A stretch of DNA of 32,130 bases from Candidatus Cloacimonadota bacterium (GTDB lineage: Bacteria > Cloacimonadota > Cloacimonadia > Cloacimonadales > TCS61). Location: positions 1 through 32,130 of the forward strand of contig JAOZPK010000006.1 of assembly GCA_029932755.1 (NCBI GenBank), in the 5' to 3' direction. The notes under the pieces were generated by a model that was given only the letters and a program-made list of their open reading frames with translations, was not told the origin of the DNA and made no database searches. This document shows positions 8,219-17,488 of the stretch, piece after piece. Position numbers and translations under genes: made by a program. The stretch's first letter is position 1. The number at the start of each line of letters is the position of its first letter.

Positions 8219-8947
8219 CTAATCCTTCATTGAATAAGTAATTTGGTTAATCGCTTTTACACTAAACTCATCAATATCGTTGATAATCTTATCTGCTCTG
8301 GACTGAAGACCACCTTTAATAATCATAGTCGGAATTGCAACAATAAGTCCGTATGCTGTGGTTCCCATAGCCATTGATATACCTTCTGTTAGAAGTCTGC
8401 TCTTATCAGCTTCCGGTGCATTAGCCAGTGAATCAAAAGCAGCAACCAAACCGAAGATAGTTCCAAGAAGTCCTATAAGAGTTGAAATTTGAGCAATGAT
8501 ATCGAACCAGAAAAGACCACCTTCAACATGAGGGATAGCCTGAAGACCAGCTTCATCGAAAGAGTTTTGCAAATGCTGTTTCAGTTGGACTCCTTTCTTA
8601 CCGGATTTAATACCGTCATTATAACCAAGAAGTCCATTCCAGAAGATGAACCCAAGCGTAGTTTTCTTGAATTGAGCACAAATACGTATTGCTTCTTCTA
8701 TCTGGTTATTTTTGATATAACCCTTTAACTTAAGATAAAATTGTTGTGTGTTCAATTTCTCTTTGATAGATAACTGCCAGTATTTGATAATCGCCAAGAT
8801 TAACGTAATGACCAGCAAAAATGAAATGATGTACATAAAAACACCACCATTAATAAACATATCTACAACATTCACCGCAGCTGAAAGACTACTTACACTA
8901 AAAAGTAAAACAACAAGCAAGAAAACTTTTAAAATATTGTTTTTCAT
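8219..8947 (-). CDS. MotA/TolQ/ExbB proton channel family protein
   Basis: ISTLIGLLGTIFGLVAAFDSLA and TEGISMAMGTTAYGLIVAIPTMI motifs; signal-peptide-like N-terminal extension MKNNILKVFLLVVLLFSVSSLSAA. Confidence 0.92.
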   Translation of the reverse strand: MKNNILKVFLLVVLLFSVSSLSAAVNVVDMFINGGVFMYIISFLLVITLILAIIKYWQLSIKEKLNTQQFYLKLKGYIKNNQIEEAIRICAQFKKTTLGFIFWNGLLGYNDGIKSGKKGVQLKQHLQNSFDEAGLQAIPHVEGGLFWFDIIAQISTLIGLLGTIFGLVAAFDSLANAPEADKSRLLTEGISMAMGTTAYGLIVAIPTMIIKGGLQSRADKIINDIDEFSVKAINQITYSMKD

Positions 8948-8959
8948 TCCCTACCTCCC

Positions 8960-9208
8960 CTAATATAACAACTTATTTGATTTTTTAAATTTATCAATTA
9001 CATTTAATTTCATATCGGTCTCCAGATCTGTCTCTTTACGCGGCATGATAGAAGAATTATCTGGTTTCCTGATCTCAATTTTGGTTTCTTCATCTAATTT
9101 ACTTTTTACTGTTTTAACATTAAACTTCTTTGATCTCACAGGTGTCTGACCAAATAGTGAGACAGAGAGGAGTAAAATAATTAATAACAGGACAATAATT
9201 TTTTTCAT
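8960..9208 (-). CDS. Small (82 aa) secreted protein of unknown function
   Basis: Signal peptide MKKIIVLLLIILLLSVSLFGQ followed by a charged mature region; embedded in the operon just upstream of exbB. Confidence 0.65.
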   Translation of the reverse strand: MKKIIVLLLIILLLSVSLFGQTPVRSKKFNVKTVKSKLDEETKIEIRKPDNSSIMPRKETDLETDMKLNVIDKFKKSNKLLY

Positions 9209-9266
9209 CTTTTCCCTCTATTTTAGAATTAATCTTTATTTAGAAACAAATAAACTATCCTTTCTT

Positions 9267-12200
9267 TTACTCTGTCAACTTCTTTTTCGCACGGTAATTC
9301 ATTTCAAAGATAAGACCTTTGTATTCTTTACCGCCATTTACTTCAATTTCAATGGTATTCATCCCGGGTATCAACTCTTCAACAGAATACTCAAATGGCT
9401 GGATTTTTTTCAAACGATCATCAACTACAATACCTTTGTCCTCAACTATCAACTGATCATTTATCCAGATCGTAACTGTATTTTGACCAATACACTTCAA
9501 GCTGGCATTGATAACCTCTCCCGATATTTCAAACTCTTTTTTGAAGACTACTGTTTCAACATTATGTGAATCTATCACGGGATACCATATATCTACAGCT
9601 TCACTGCTTTCCATCCCATACATCTGAGCTTTGAAGAATTTAAAGTTAGAATGATTTGCCGGGATCCACTCATCTACATGAGTATCTTCAGCAGTAGAAT
9701 CACTTACTGTGGTTTCTGGGTTATTTAGTGTATCCGGAACACTTACCTCTATTCCTTCTGAAATTTCTTTTTTGGTCATCCAGCTGAAGTCTGAGACAAG
9801 AATAAGCTGTTCTGTAGTTTTGTGATAGGCAAATTTCTCTTCATCGAACTGCAGAGAAAGTGCAGCGGCAAATGTTACAGCGTTTTCCTTTGTAGCGCCA
9901 GATGGAATTTTAAAGATAATATTGTTCTTCCCGCTAGTAATATGCATTGAAGTAGATACATTATATTGAGGTAGTAATTCATCCCCTACATGGGTAAGTT
10001 CTTTTCTCATTTCTGCTTCTTTCTCAACCAATACATTATTTATATATATTTCCAAAGGTTGATTGAACGCATAAGTAATATTAAGTAATTCCGGTTTGAT
10101 TTCAGCTTCAATATCTTTCTTGATAAAGGTTGCGAATGTATCACTAACAATTATAGCATAGGCAGAATCAAAAACAACCTGTTCTGAAGCAATAGTTACA
10201 TTTTTCCATATCCCATAATTATATTGTACCGAAGCAAGATCGGTGATCGGTTTTCTATTACTCTTCCAACCATAAGTTGTGTAATAATATTCATGGATCT
10301 TTGGTTTTTCAATTCCGAGATCAACCAGACGATCATATGTTTTTTCAACCCATTCATCTGTATAATCCTTTCCTGTAGAGAAAGTTGTCAGAATAGTTTT
10401 ATACAATTGTACAGCCTTTTTCAGGAAGTTCAATTTGATCTGATTTCCATTGTTCATAATAGTATTTTTATACTGTTCCTGCTGAACAGGATTGGCAGTC
10501 ATCTGATCACTATTCAATTGATTTGAAATATCAAGGTAGTGCTGAATCTGTATGATTACAACTTCAGCAGCATAATCATAGGTTTGGGCAGCTACATATA
10601 GTGCCTCTGTACGATCTTCTATTTTTAGATCGTATTGCTTACCTTCCTGAATTAGTGCTATTATTTTTGCTGTCTCTTCATCCGCCATTTCCATCAGTTT
10701 AGGAATTCTTCTTTTACCTTCAACCAGATGTTTTTTCCACTCGGTAAGTTCATTTACCCTGATCAATTCATCTGGAGTTTTTGAAAGATAGCCACGCTGC
10801 ACTTTAGCAATTTCTTTATGGAATTTATCGCTGAATGTTGCATAATTATTATAGTAGGCAAAGTTATCATAAACAGCTTCTGTAGGAAGAGAGAGACCCT
10901 CTGCCAGATAATGTTTATCTAGTTCTTTAAATTCTTTGATCTTCTCGTACATCAATTCATACTGCTCTGCAACAAAGAAAGTATCAACTTCGACAATAAC
11001 CTTCTTTAATTTTTCAGCAGCAACTTTTACCAGCAGATCGATCGTTGGATCTTTTTTAAAAAGATAAGATGCTAACTCTTCGAATTTTTTATTTTCACCT
11101 CGATCATTATATATCTTAGCTACATTTACCAGGAAGTCATTAGCTTTTGGATGTTCCGGATAGAGCTTATCAAATAGTAGACTTAATTCAACTAGTTTGT
11201 TCTCGATTTCCAATTCAGCATAGATCCTATAGGCATTAAGGAAAATACTTGCTCTGTTATCTTCCCCTATGTCTAGCTTATCGGCATCATCATGGAGCTG
11301 CAGATACATCTGTGCGGCTCTTTCTTTTTCGTTATATTGTTCACCTTCGTAAAATCCAATGATCTGGAGTCGAAGTTTATATGCTTCATTAGATTCTTTG
11401 TATTTATTGATAAACTGCTTACGCAGGCTTTCGCTCTGATTCCAATCTTTTAAGGAATCTGTAATCGTCCAAGCACTGATATAAGCAGCAAGAACATCAT
11501 TTTTACTTTCTTTTTTAGAGGCAATATCAAGGTAGAGATCGATCGCTGTTTGATTTTGTCCTGCTTTCTGATAACTTTCGATAGCATTAACAATAAAGCC
11601 GGTACTTTTATCAGGATCAATATTTTCTAACTCTTTTGCCAGTCTCAAATATTCTTGGGCTGCCGTAGCAAAGTCTGCAGAATCGGTAAGAGTAGTAGCC
11701 TTAGCCTGCATTGTGGCCAGAATATTATTATTAAAGTTTTCCTTCTCATCTGGGGTTGCATATTTTACAGCTTCACGATAGAATTTTTCGGCATCATCAT
11801 AATTATTCTTATTTTGGCTTATCTCAGCGAGACGAGAATAGATGATTTTCTTAAGATCGTTTTCAACTTGATATTGAAGCACCATCTCAAAATCTGTAGA
11901 AGCTTCTTGGTAATCTTCTTTATTATAATGCAACTCTGCACGCTGATAGATGACCCTGATCAGTTCTTTTTCAGTTTGACTCCCTTTATCTTCGTAATTT
12001 TGAAGGAAATCCTGATATTGGTTCATAGCAGCTATAAACATAGAATCTAATCCGGCACGATCCAGTAACAGACCTCTTGTTGTATCAACATAGGCTTGTT
12101 GTTCAACTGTACTATCTAAGATAGCATAGATTCTCTCATAATTATAGAACTTAATTTCATGATAGTTATAGATCTTTGGAAAATCGGGATTTTTCTCAAT

Positions 12201-13637
12201 AAAATCGCTGATATTGTCGTTAGTTTCAAAATATAATCTCGGATTCTGTGAGTTTTCCGCTAATTCCTGGCTAAAATCAACAACACTTTTTTTGATCTTA
12301 TTTGTATACTCTTCGGTACTGAATTCTTCAAATTTAGAATAATTATCAACCAACTCTTTATATTGGAGATAATCCTCTTCTTCTTTAGATTGAGCAAAAA
12401 TATTATGATATTTTGGTTCCAGGAATTCATAGGCCACTTTGATGATCTCCAGTTGATCTGTAATATCCTCTCCCTTATTTGTCTGGTACCATGTTGAATC
12501 AGCTCTAAATTCTGTTGTCAGCCGTTCATACTGATCAATAATAAGCTCTTCAGCAGCAATACCCCGCCTGGTTCGATTAGGATTATTTGTATAGATCGTA
12601 ATTATGGAATCGACCATAGAAGGAGATTCAATGCTGCCCGGATATAAAGTGATGTATGCATTGTAGAGGTCGGCAGCTTGCATGGGTGCATTATATCTAT
12701 GCTTTAAGTTAATTGCTTTTAGTAAGATCTCTTTCCCGTAAGCGTCTGAGACAAAAGTATGGAAGATCTCTTTAGCCTTACTGGCTGCTTTAGAATATTG
12801 AACAAAATCTGTTCCATCATATTCAATTAGACTAAAAGCAATATTCTCAAGCGCATCAGCTTCAAAGAATGTAGCTTCGATCTGTAAGGAATCCGTATTA
12901 ATTATCTTCAATATCTCGGTGAAATCATCTATTGCATTGGTAAAATCACCCATTGTAAAATTTGTCCAAGCTCTTTGGAAAAGACCATAATTTTGCAGTT
13001 TATCATCTTTTTGCAGGGCTACTTTATCAAAATATTCCACCGATTTTTGAAAGTACTTTTGAGGAGTACGTGCATCCAAAGCCAGTTCAAAGTAAATAAT
13101 CCCTAATCTATAGAAAGCTTCCGTGTAATATTTTGATTCAGGGAATGTTTCAGTTAGCTCCAGGTGGGAATTGATAACATATTCAAGATTCTCTTCCGTG
13201 ATACGTAATGAATCCGGCCAATTCATAACCAGTGCAATATTATTTTGTCTGGCTTGATTACGTTTGTCAATTTCAGATTTGAAACCATAAAAGCCGATAT
13301 TATACAATACTACATCTTTATATAAGAAATTGTTATCCGCAACTAAAACTTTCTGATAGTAATCAGTTGTAATCCGGGGATCAGCTATATTTATTTCAGT
13401 GCTCATCTCAGCTAAGTTAAAATATAGAGTTGCCAACCCGGGTGACTCAAGATTATCAGCTACAAATCTGAGAGTACGATCATATACTTCTTTTTTATAA
13501 TTAACCTTTTCCTGATATTTATCTTTTAATTCACTTTTAAGATTCGGCGAAATCGCTTCATCAGTTTGAGCAACAACCGTAGAAATACTGAAGATGACAA
13601 TTAAGAATAATATGAAAAATCTATATTTACTGTTCAT
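9267..13637 (-). CDS. Giant secreted TPR protein (1456 aa) with C-terminal beta-sandwich-like region
   Basis: Signal peptide MNSKYRFFILFLIVIFSISTVVAQ; many TPR-like A/Y periodic helices; C-terminus ...IKCIGQNTVTIWINDQLIVEDKG...NTIEIEVNGGKEYKGLIFEMNYRAK resembles a galactose-binding-like beta-sandwich. Confidence 0.8.
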   Translation of the reverse strand: MNSKYRFFILFLIVIFSISTVVAQTDEAISPNLKSELKDKYQEKVNYKKEVYDRTLRFVADNLESPGLATLYFNLAEMSTEINIADPRITTDYYQKVLVADNNFLYKDVVLYNIGFYGFKSEIDKRNQARQNNIALVMNWPDSLRITEENLEYVINSHLELTETFPESKYYTEAFYRLGIIYFELALDARTPQKYFQKSVEYFDKVALQKDDKLQNYGLFQRAWTNFTMGDFTNAIDDFTEILKIINTDSLQIEATFFEADALENIAFSLIEYDGTDFVQYSKAASKAKEIFHTFVSDAYGKEILLKAINLKHRYNAPMQAADLYNAYITLYPGSIESPSMVDSIITIYTNNPNRTRRGIAAEELIIDQYERLTTEFRADSTWYQTNKGEDITDQLEIIKVAYEFLEPKYHNIFAQSKEEEDYLQYKELVDNYSKFEEFSTEEYTNKIKKSVVDFSQELAENSQNPRLYFETNDNISDFIEKNPDFPKIYNYHEIKFYNYERIYAILDSTVEQQAYVDTTRGLLLDRAGLDSMFIAAMNQYQDFLQNYEDKGSQTEKELIRVIYQRAELHYNKEDYQEASTDFEMVLQYQVENDLKKIIYSRLAEISQNKNNYDDAEKFYREAVKYATPDEKENFNNNILATMQAKATTLTDSADFATAAQEYLRLAKELENIDPDKSTGFIVNAIESYQKAGQNQTAIDLYLDIASKKESKNDVLAAYISAWTITDSLKDWNQSESLRKQFINKYKESNEAYKLRLQIIGFYEGEQYNEKERAAQMYLQLHDDADKLDIGEDNRASIFLNAYRIYAELEIENKLVELSLLFDKLYPEHPKANDFLVNVAKIYNDRGENKKFEELASYLFKKDPTIDLLVKVAAEKLKKVIVEVDTFFVAEQYELMYEKIKEFKELDKHYLAEGLSLPTEAVYDNFAYYNNYATFSDKFHKEIAKVQRGYLSKTPDELIRVNELTEWKKHLVEGKRRIPKLMEMADEETAKIIALIQEGKQYDLKIEDRTEALYVAAQTYDYAAEVVIIQIQHYLDISNQLNSDQMTANPVQQEQYKNTIMNNGNQIKLNFLKKAVQLYKTILTTFSTGKDYTDEWVEKTYDRLVDLGIEKPKIHEYYYTTYGWKSNRKPITDLASVQYNYGIWKNVTIASEQVVFDSAYAIIVSDTFATFIKKDIEAEIKPELLNITYAFNQPLEIYINNVLVEKEAEMRKELTHVGDELLPQYNVSTSMHITSGKNNIIFKIPSGATKENAVTFAAALSLQFDEEKFAYHKTTEQLILVSDFSWMTKKEISEGIEVSVPDTLNNPETTVSDSTAEDTHVDEWIPANHSNFKFFKAQMYGMESSEAVDIWYPVIDSHNVETVVFKKEFEISGEVINASLKCIGQNTVTIWINDQLIVEDKGIVVDDRLKKIQPFEYSVEELIPGMNTIEIEVNGGKEYKGLIFEMNYRAKKKLTE

Positions 13638-15651
13638 TTCTTACTCTTTCCTGAAATTCTTTATACTCTTTATCCATGATCTGAGTCTGTTTAAAGAGAA
13701 TACTGAGTAAACTATATTGATATTGATCATTAGCGCACATGATCTCTTCCATTAAGCCAGATAAAGTATCATCGTAAATAAATTGCAGTCCTTCAAATTC
13801 TGCAATCATGATCTCTTTTTGATTACTCAATCTTTGAGCTATCATTTTATTGAAATTTTTGATCACATCCTTTTTCAAGGCCATAAGTTCTTTTTTATTT
13901 CTATCAATAGCAAATGCTTCATCCTGTATTAAATCCTGGAAATCATCAGATGGTTTTCCTTTAAACATGTATTGGGCAATAACATTTATCGATTCAAGAT
14001 TCTCTTCTATATTGTTTTGAGAATTTCGAATTGAGGGCAACATTTCTTCATGATCATTTTGGGTAGCAATCTCTTCAATTTCTCTCCAGGTATTAAGTAA
14101 ATTCTCCTGATGGATCTTTTCATAAGCTAAAGCTTTGGCAAAATCGTAATCTTTTCTAGAAAAATGGGGTCTATGCCCAAGGTAACTTAATACCTGCAGG
14201 GTTATGATAGATGAATCTGAAGAGGCGATCTCACGATCAAGAATATCTGGGATTCTTTTATTCGGCAACGTTTGTGCCAATAGAATTATCGCATCCATAT
14301 CGGCAATTGTACTGCTGTAAGACATATACTCTTCTTCTAGAATCTGCAACGTGGCAAGAGAATTAATATCAAGTCCTGTATATAAAGCTTCTAATGTATT
14401 ATTGGTCTGAGTCAGTGCATTTTCGATATTATCCGATTGAAGCTTAAGTTTATCCCACTCCTCTCCGGTAATATTTTTTTGGGTAAGCTGCCTTCTCAAT
14501 TTACTATATTTTTCTAAAAGACTGTATTTTGTGTTCATTGTTTCCATGAGAATATTATTGCGATTGATCATTTCTGAGAGAGTATTCTCAGCCTGATCAT
14601 AATTCCCTTGACCTTGCTCAGAGACCGCTACAAAGAATTTTGCAGAAGCAAAATACTGGCTTTTTATTGGTTTCTCGATTATTATATTGAAATAGGCAAT
14701 AGCTCTCTTATATTTTTTGTTACTATAATTCTGCATTGCAATTTCATATATTATTTCGTCTGGGATATCAACTTTGGAGTTTTCATAATAGTTGTCGTAA
14801 TAAGCTAAAGCCATTTCATAATCGTCATTAACTAAATGCAATCTGGCAAGTGAAATTAATATATATTCGTAATGTTCAACTTTTTTACTGTATCTATTTT
14901 CCAATAGAGAAAACTTCTCGATCGAGCTGGTCAGATCTTCGGTGAAATATGAGATAAGAGCGAGCATCGATTCTGATCTGAAGGCAAACTTTTTATCTTT
15001 TTTCAAGATGTTAAAGTAAGTTTCCGCTTCAGTGTACCTTGCAGTATTGTAGTAAGCCTGGGCCAGCCAGAAATTTTGCTGTAAAGATTTTTCGGCAATG
15101 TATTGATCAAAAATATCTATTAGTTCCTGGTCAAGCCCGGTAATAAAATAGATCTCTTCCAAAAGCAAAATGGTTGGATTCATAATTGCAGAACGGGGGT
15201 AGTCCTCAACTATTTCCTCTAACAATCCTTGAGCTTTTTCATAATCGTTCTTAATATAAGCCAGTTTGGCACGATAATAGAGAAGCTGATCTTGTAACTC
15301 AACCACATCTCCGTAAATAATTTTCTGCTCGCCAATTTTCAGTGCAACCTTTTTGATCAATTTTTCTTCGAACATGCGTTCAATAATTTTTGCAGTTTTA
15401 GAGAAAACTTTTTTCAGATTGGAAACCTTTCCTCTCTTATATAGCTCTCTTACGGCAGCTCTCTGCTGTAGGAGATTAAAGTAGTAGGAGATTTCCTCTT
15501 CTAGAATAGCTAATTCTCTCTTCTCTTCTTTCAGTTGTTCAATAAGAGGTTTCTCTTTTTCTACCGGTTTAAAAATGGAAGTAATATCTTCCTGGGCAAC
15601 TAAGGTTGACCCTAAAACCAGCAGTATTAACGCAAAAAATATTTTTTTCAT
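13627..15651 (-). CDS. Secreted TPR protein (674 aa)
   Basis: Signal peptide MKKIFFALILLVLGSTLVAQ; TPR-like repeats (YNTARYTEAETYFNILKK, NDDYEMALAYYDNYYENS, NKKYKRAIAYFNIIIEK). Overlaps the next gene by 11 nt. Confidence 0.8.
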   Translation of the reverse strand: MKKIFFALILLVLGSTLVAQEDITSIFKPVEKEKPLIEQLKEEKRELAILEEEISYYFNLLQQRAAVRELYKRGKVSNLKKVFSKTAKIIERMFEEKLIKKVALKIGEQKIIYGDVVELQDQLLYYRAKLAYIKNDYEKAQGLLEEIVEDYPRSAIMNPTILLLEEIYFITGLDQELIDIFDQYIAEKSLQQNFWLAQAYYNTARYTEAETYFNILKKDKKFAFRSESMLALISYFTEDLTSSIEKFSLLENRYSKKVEHYEYILISLARLHLVNDDYEMALAYYDNYYENSKVDIPDEIIYEIAMQNYSNKKYKRAIAYFNIIIEKPIKSQYFASAKFFVAVSEQGQGNYDQAENTLSEMINRNNILMETMNTKYSLLEKYSKLRRQLTQKNITGEEWDKLKLQSDNIENALTQTNNTLEALYTGLDINSLATLQILEEEYMSYSSTIADMDAIILLAQTLPNKRIPDILDREIASSDSSIITLQVLSYLGHRPHFSRKDYDFAKALAYEKIHQENLLNTWREIEEIATQNDHEEMLPSIRNSQNNIEENLESINVIAQYMFKGKPSDDFQDLIQDEAFAIDRNKKELMALKKDVIKNFNKMIAQRLSNQKEIMIAEFEGLQFIYDDTLSGLMEEIMCANDQYQYSLLSILFKQTQIMDKEYKEFQERVRNEQ

Positions 15652-15662
15652 CTTTATAAAAT

Positions 15663-16649
15663 CTATTCTTGTAATAGTTTTCTAATTTCTTCTAACTCTT
15701 TTTCTGCCTGCTTCCTTCTCTGTCTGATCTGTTCTAACTCTTCATGCAGTGGGTTAGAATCTTCATTATACATCTCTTCACCCTCAGGTGATACTTTCTT
15801 AATTGCTCTCTGCTGGACACCTAAAGTCTTCTTTCTCTTCTCAGCAGCTTTTAATTCAGAAAACTTATCGAGGGTATACTTTAGATTAATAGCAATTTTT
15901 TTACTACCTTCATCACCTTTAATACCAAGAAAATCTTCAAGTTCGTACATGCCTGCTCTGAGTGTAAAGTTCTTATAAAAACCGTTCAAGCCAACATTTA
16001 TATTTTGACTATCCCATTCGACGTCAAGACCCCAAAAGCGGGATGGTTTAACATCCATTCCCATAAAAACACCACCAAAACTTTTAACGGTCTCTCCCTT
16101 ACCCTGAAATCTTCTCAGTCCCATTCCGAAATGGAAGGAAGTCTCCAGATAATCCATGGCCGGTATGCCGGTAATGATGACCAGAGATTTACTGATCGCC
16201 ATAAATGGAGAGTTGCTGATATAGTCCTGCGGATCGGTAAATTCATAACCCTGTTCAGCTAATTCTTCTTTTTCATAGTCGCTGACACTTGATAAAATAT
16301 TTGTCAGACCAAATGAGATTGCCGGCAAGGTCTCAGTTTCATTAATGAGGCGAAACTTAAGATTACCGAAAACACCTGCCGTGCTGGTATAGACAATGCC
16401 GATCTCGCCCCGGTCAAAGAGACCGAACCGAATAGAGCCTGCAAAGTCATACTCATTATAGCGTTCTTCCATTCCAACTATCATCCCATCACTAATAAAA
16501 TAGTTAGTATAGGAAATATCCAGCATTTTGTGCGGCAATACATACGCATCCGGTATGTTTATATTACCCAATGTAGAGTACGGCATGGAAAACAGTGCTA
16601 TATTGAACAAGCATAAGATACTTACAAACAATAAAACCCTTTTCTTCAT
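15663..16649 (-). CDS. Putative outer-membrane beta-barrel protein with C-terminal coiled coil
   Basis: Signal peptide; alternating beta pattern (FGLFDRGEIGIVYTSTAGVFGNLKFRL, FGMGLRRFQGKGETVKSFGGVFMGMDV); charged helical tail EELEQIRQRRKQAEKELEEIRKLLQE. Confidence 0.65.
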   Translation of the reverse strand: MKKRVLLFVSILCLFNIALFSMPYSTLGNINIPDAYVLPHKMLDISYTNYFISDGMIVGMEERYNEYDFAGSIRFGLFDRGEIGIVYTSTAGVFGNLKFRLINETETLPAISFGLTNILSSVSDYEKEELAEQGYEFTDPQDYISNSPFMAISKSLVIITGIPAMDYLETSFHFGMGLRRFQGKGETVKSFGGVFMGMDVKPSRFWGLDVEWDSQNINVGLNGFYKNFTLRAGMYELEDFLGIKGDEGSKKIAINLKYTLDKFSELKAAEKRKKTLGVQQRAIKKVSPEGEEMYNEDSNPLHEELEQIRQRRKQAEKELEEIRKLLQE

Positions 16650-16723
16650 AATAACCCCCGAGCTTAAAACGATTTTCTTTTTAACTTATTGACAATCTAT
16701 TCGTCAAGATTTTTCTTTAAATC

Positions 16724-17092
16724 ATGATTAATAATATTAAACGCATTGGTACTGAAGGAGAAAAAAAGGCAAAAGATTTTTTGATCTCAAATAATTATAA
16801 GATCATCAAAACAAATTTTCATTCTCCCTATGGCGAGATCGATATCATTGCCCAAGACGGTGAGATCTTAGTATTCATCGAAGTCAAAACACGATCCAGC
16901 GATCTGGATTCTGCTCTGAACAGCATTTCAATCTCCAAAAGAAAAAAGATCTCCAAAACAGCTTCCTATTTTCTTTCAAAAAATGACACTTTTTATGATG
17001 TGTTCACACGTTTTGATGTAATTATTATCCTGAACAGCAGAACTCATACATCATTAAAACATATCAAAGAAGCTTTTGTTCCCACTTTCTAG
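16724..17092 (+). CDS. yraN: YraN/UPF0102 family endonuclease-like protein
   Basis: GTEGEKKAKDFLISNNYKIIKTNFHSPYGEIDIIAQDGEILVFIEVKTRSS is the typical UPF0102 motif. Confidence 0.92.
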   Translation: MINNIKRIGTEGEKKAKDFLISNNYKIIKTNFHSPYGEIDIIAQDGEILVFIEVKTRSSDLDSALNSISISKRKKISKTASYFLSKNDTFYDVFTRFDVIIILNSRTHTSLKHIKEAFVPTF

Positions 17093-17488
17093 CCTGATTA
17101 ATATCTTATGTTACGAACTACAATAAATTAAGTACTGTATCTCTTCAACTTTGTACTTTTCTTTATTGAACCAATATGCAGTTTGCAAAATGTATTTTGT
17201 TCACTTTATGTCAAACTTTTTTTAAAGAACCAGTTTTTCGATCAACTAACTATTGACTATTCTATTTTTTTAACATTTTGGAAATAAATGCATAATGCAT
17301 ACCAAACTTACAAAACTAATAGCTATTGTATCAATAAAAATGCCTAAGCTTTTCCGGTTATAAATGTTAGGAACATTCATGAATTATTAATTACAATAAT
17401 AAGATATAATAACCGATTGAAATCTATTCTATCCTGTGACAATTATGTCATTATCGTGACATTAAGAAGAACTTGTCGACACCAAGTA

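Noticed and set aside
5719-8947. Conventional TonB iron-uptake or Tol-Pal locus
   Set aside because: No TonB-dependent receptor, TolA, TolB or Pal nearby; the transducer has AgmX-like architecture and the operon continues into large TPR genes.
16689-16708. ttgac-aatctattc-gtcaa palindrome between the divergent OM-protein and yraN genes
   Set aside because: Could be two facing -35 elements or an operator, but no convincing -10 boxes were seen; too short to claim.
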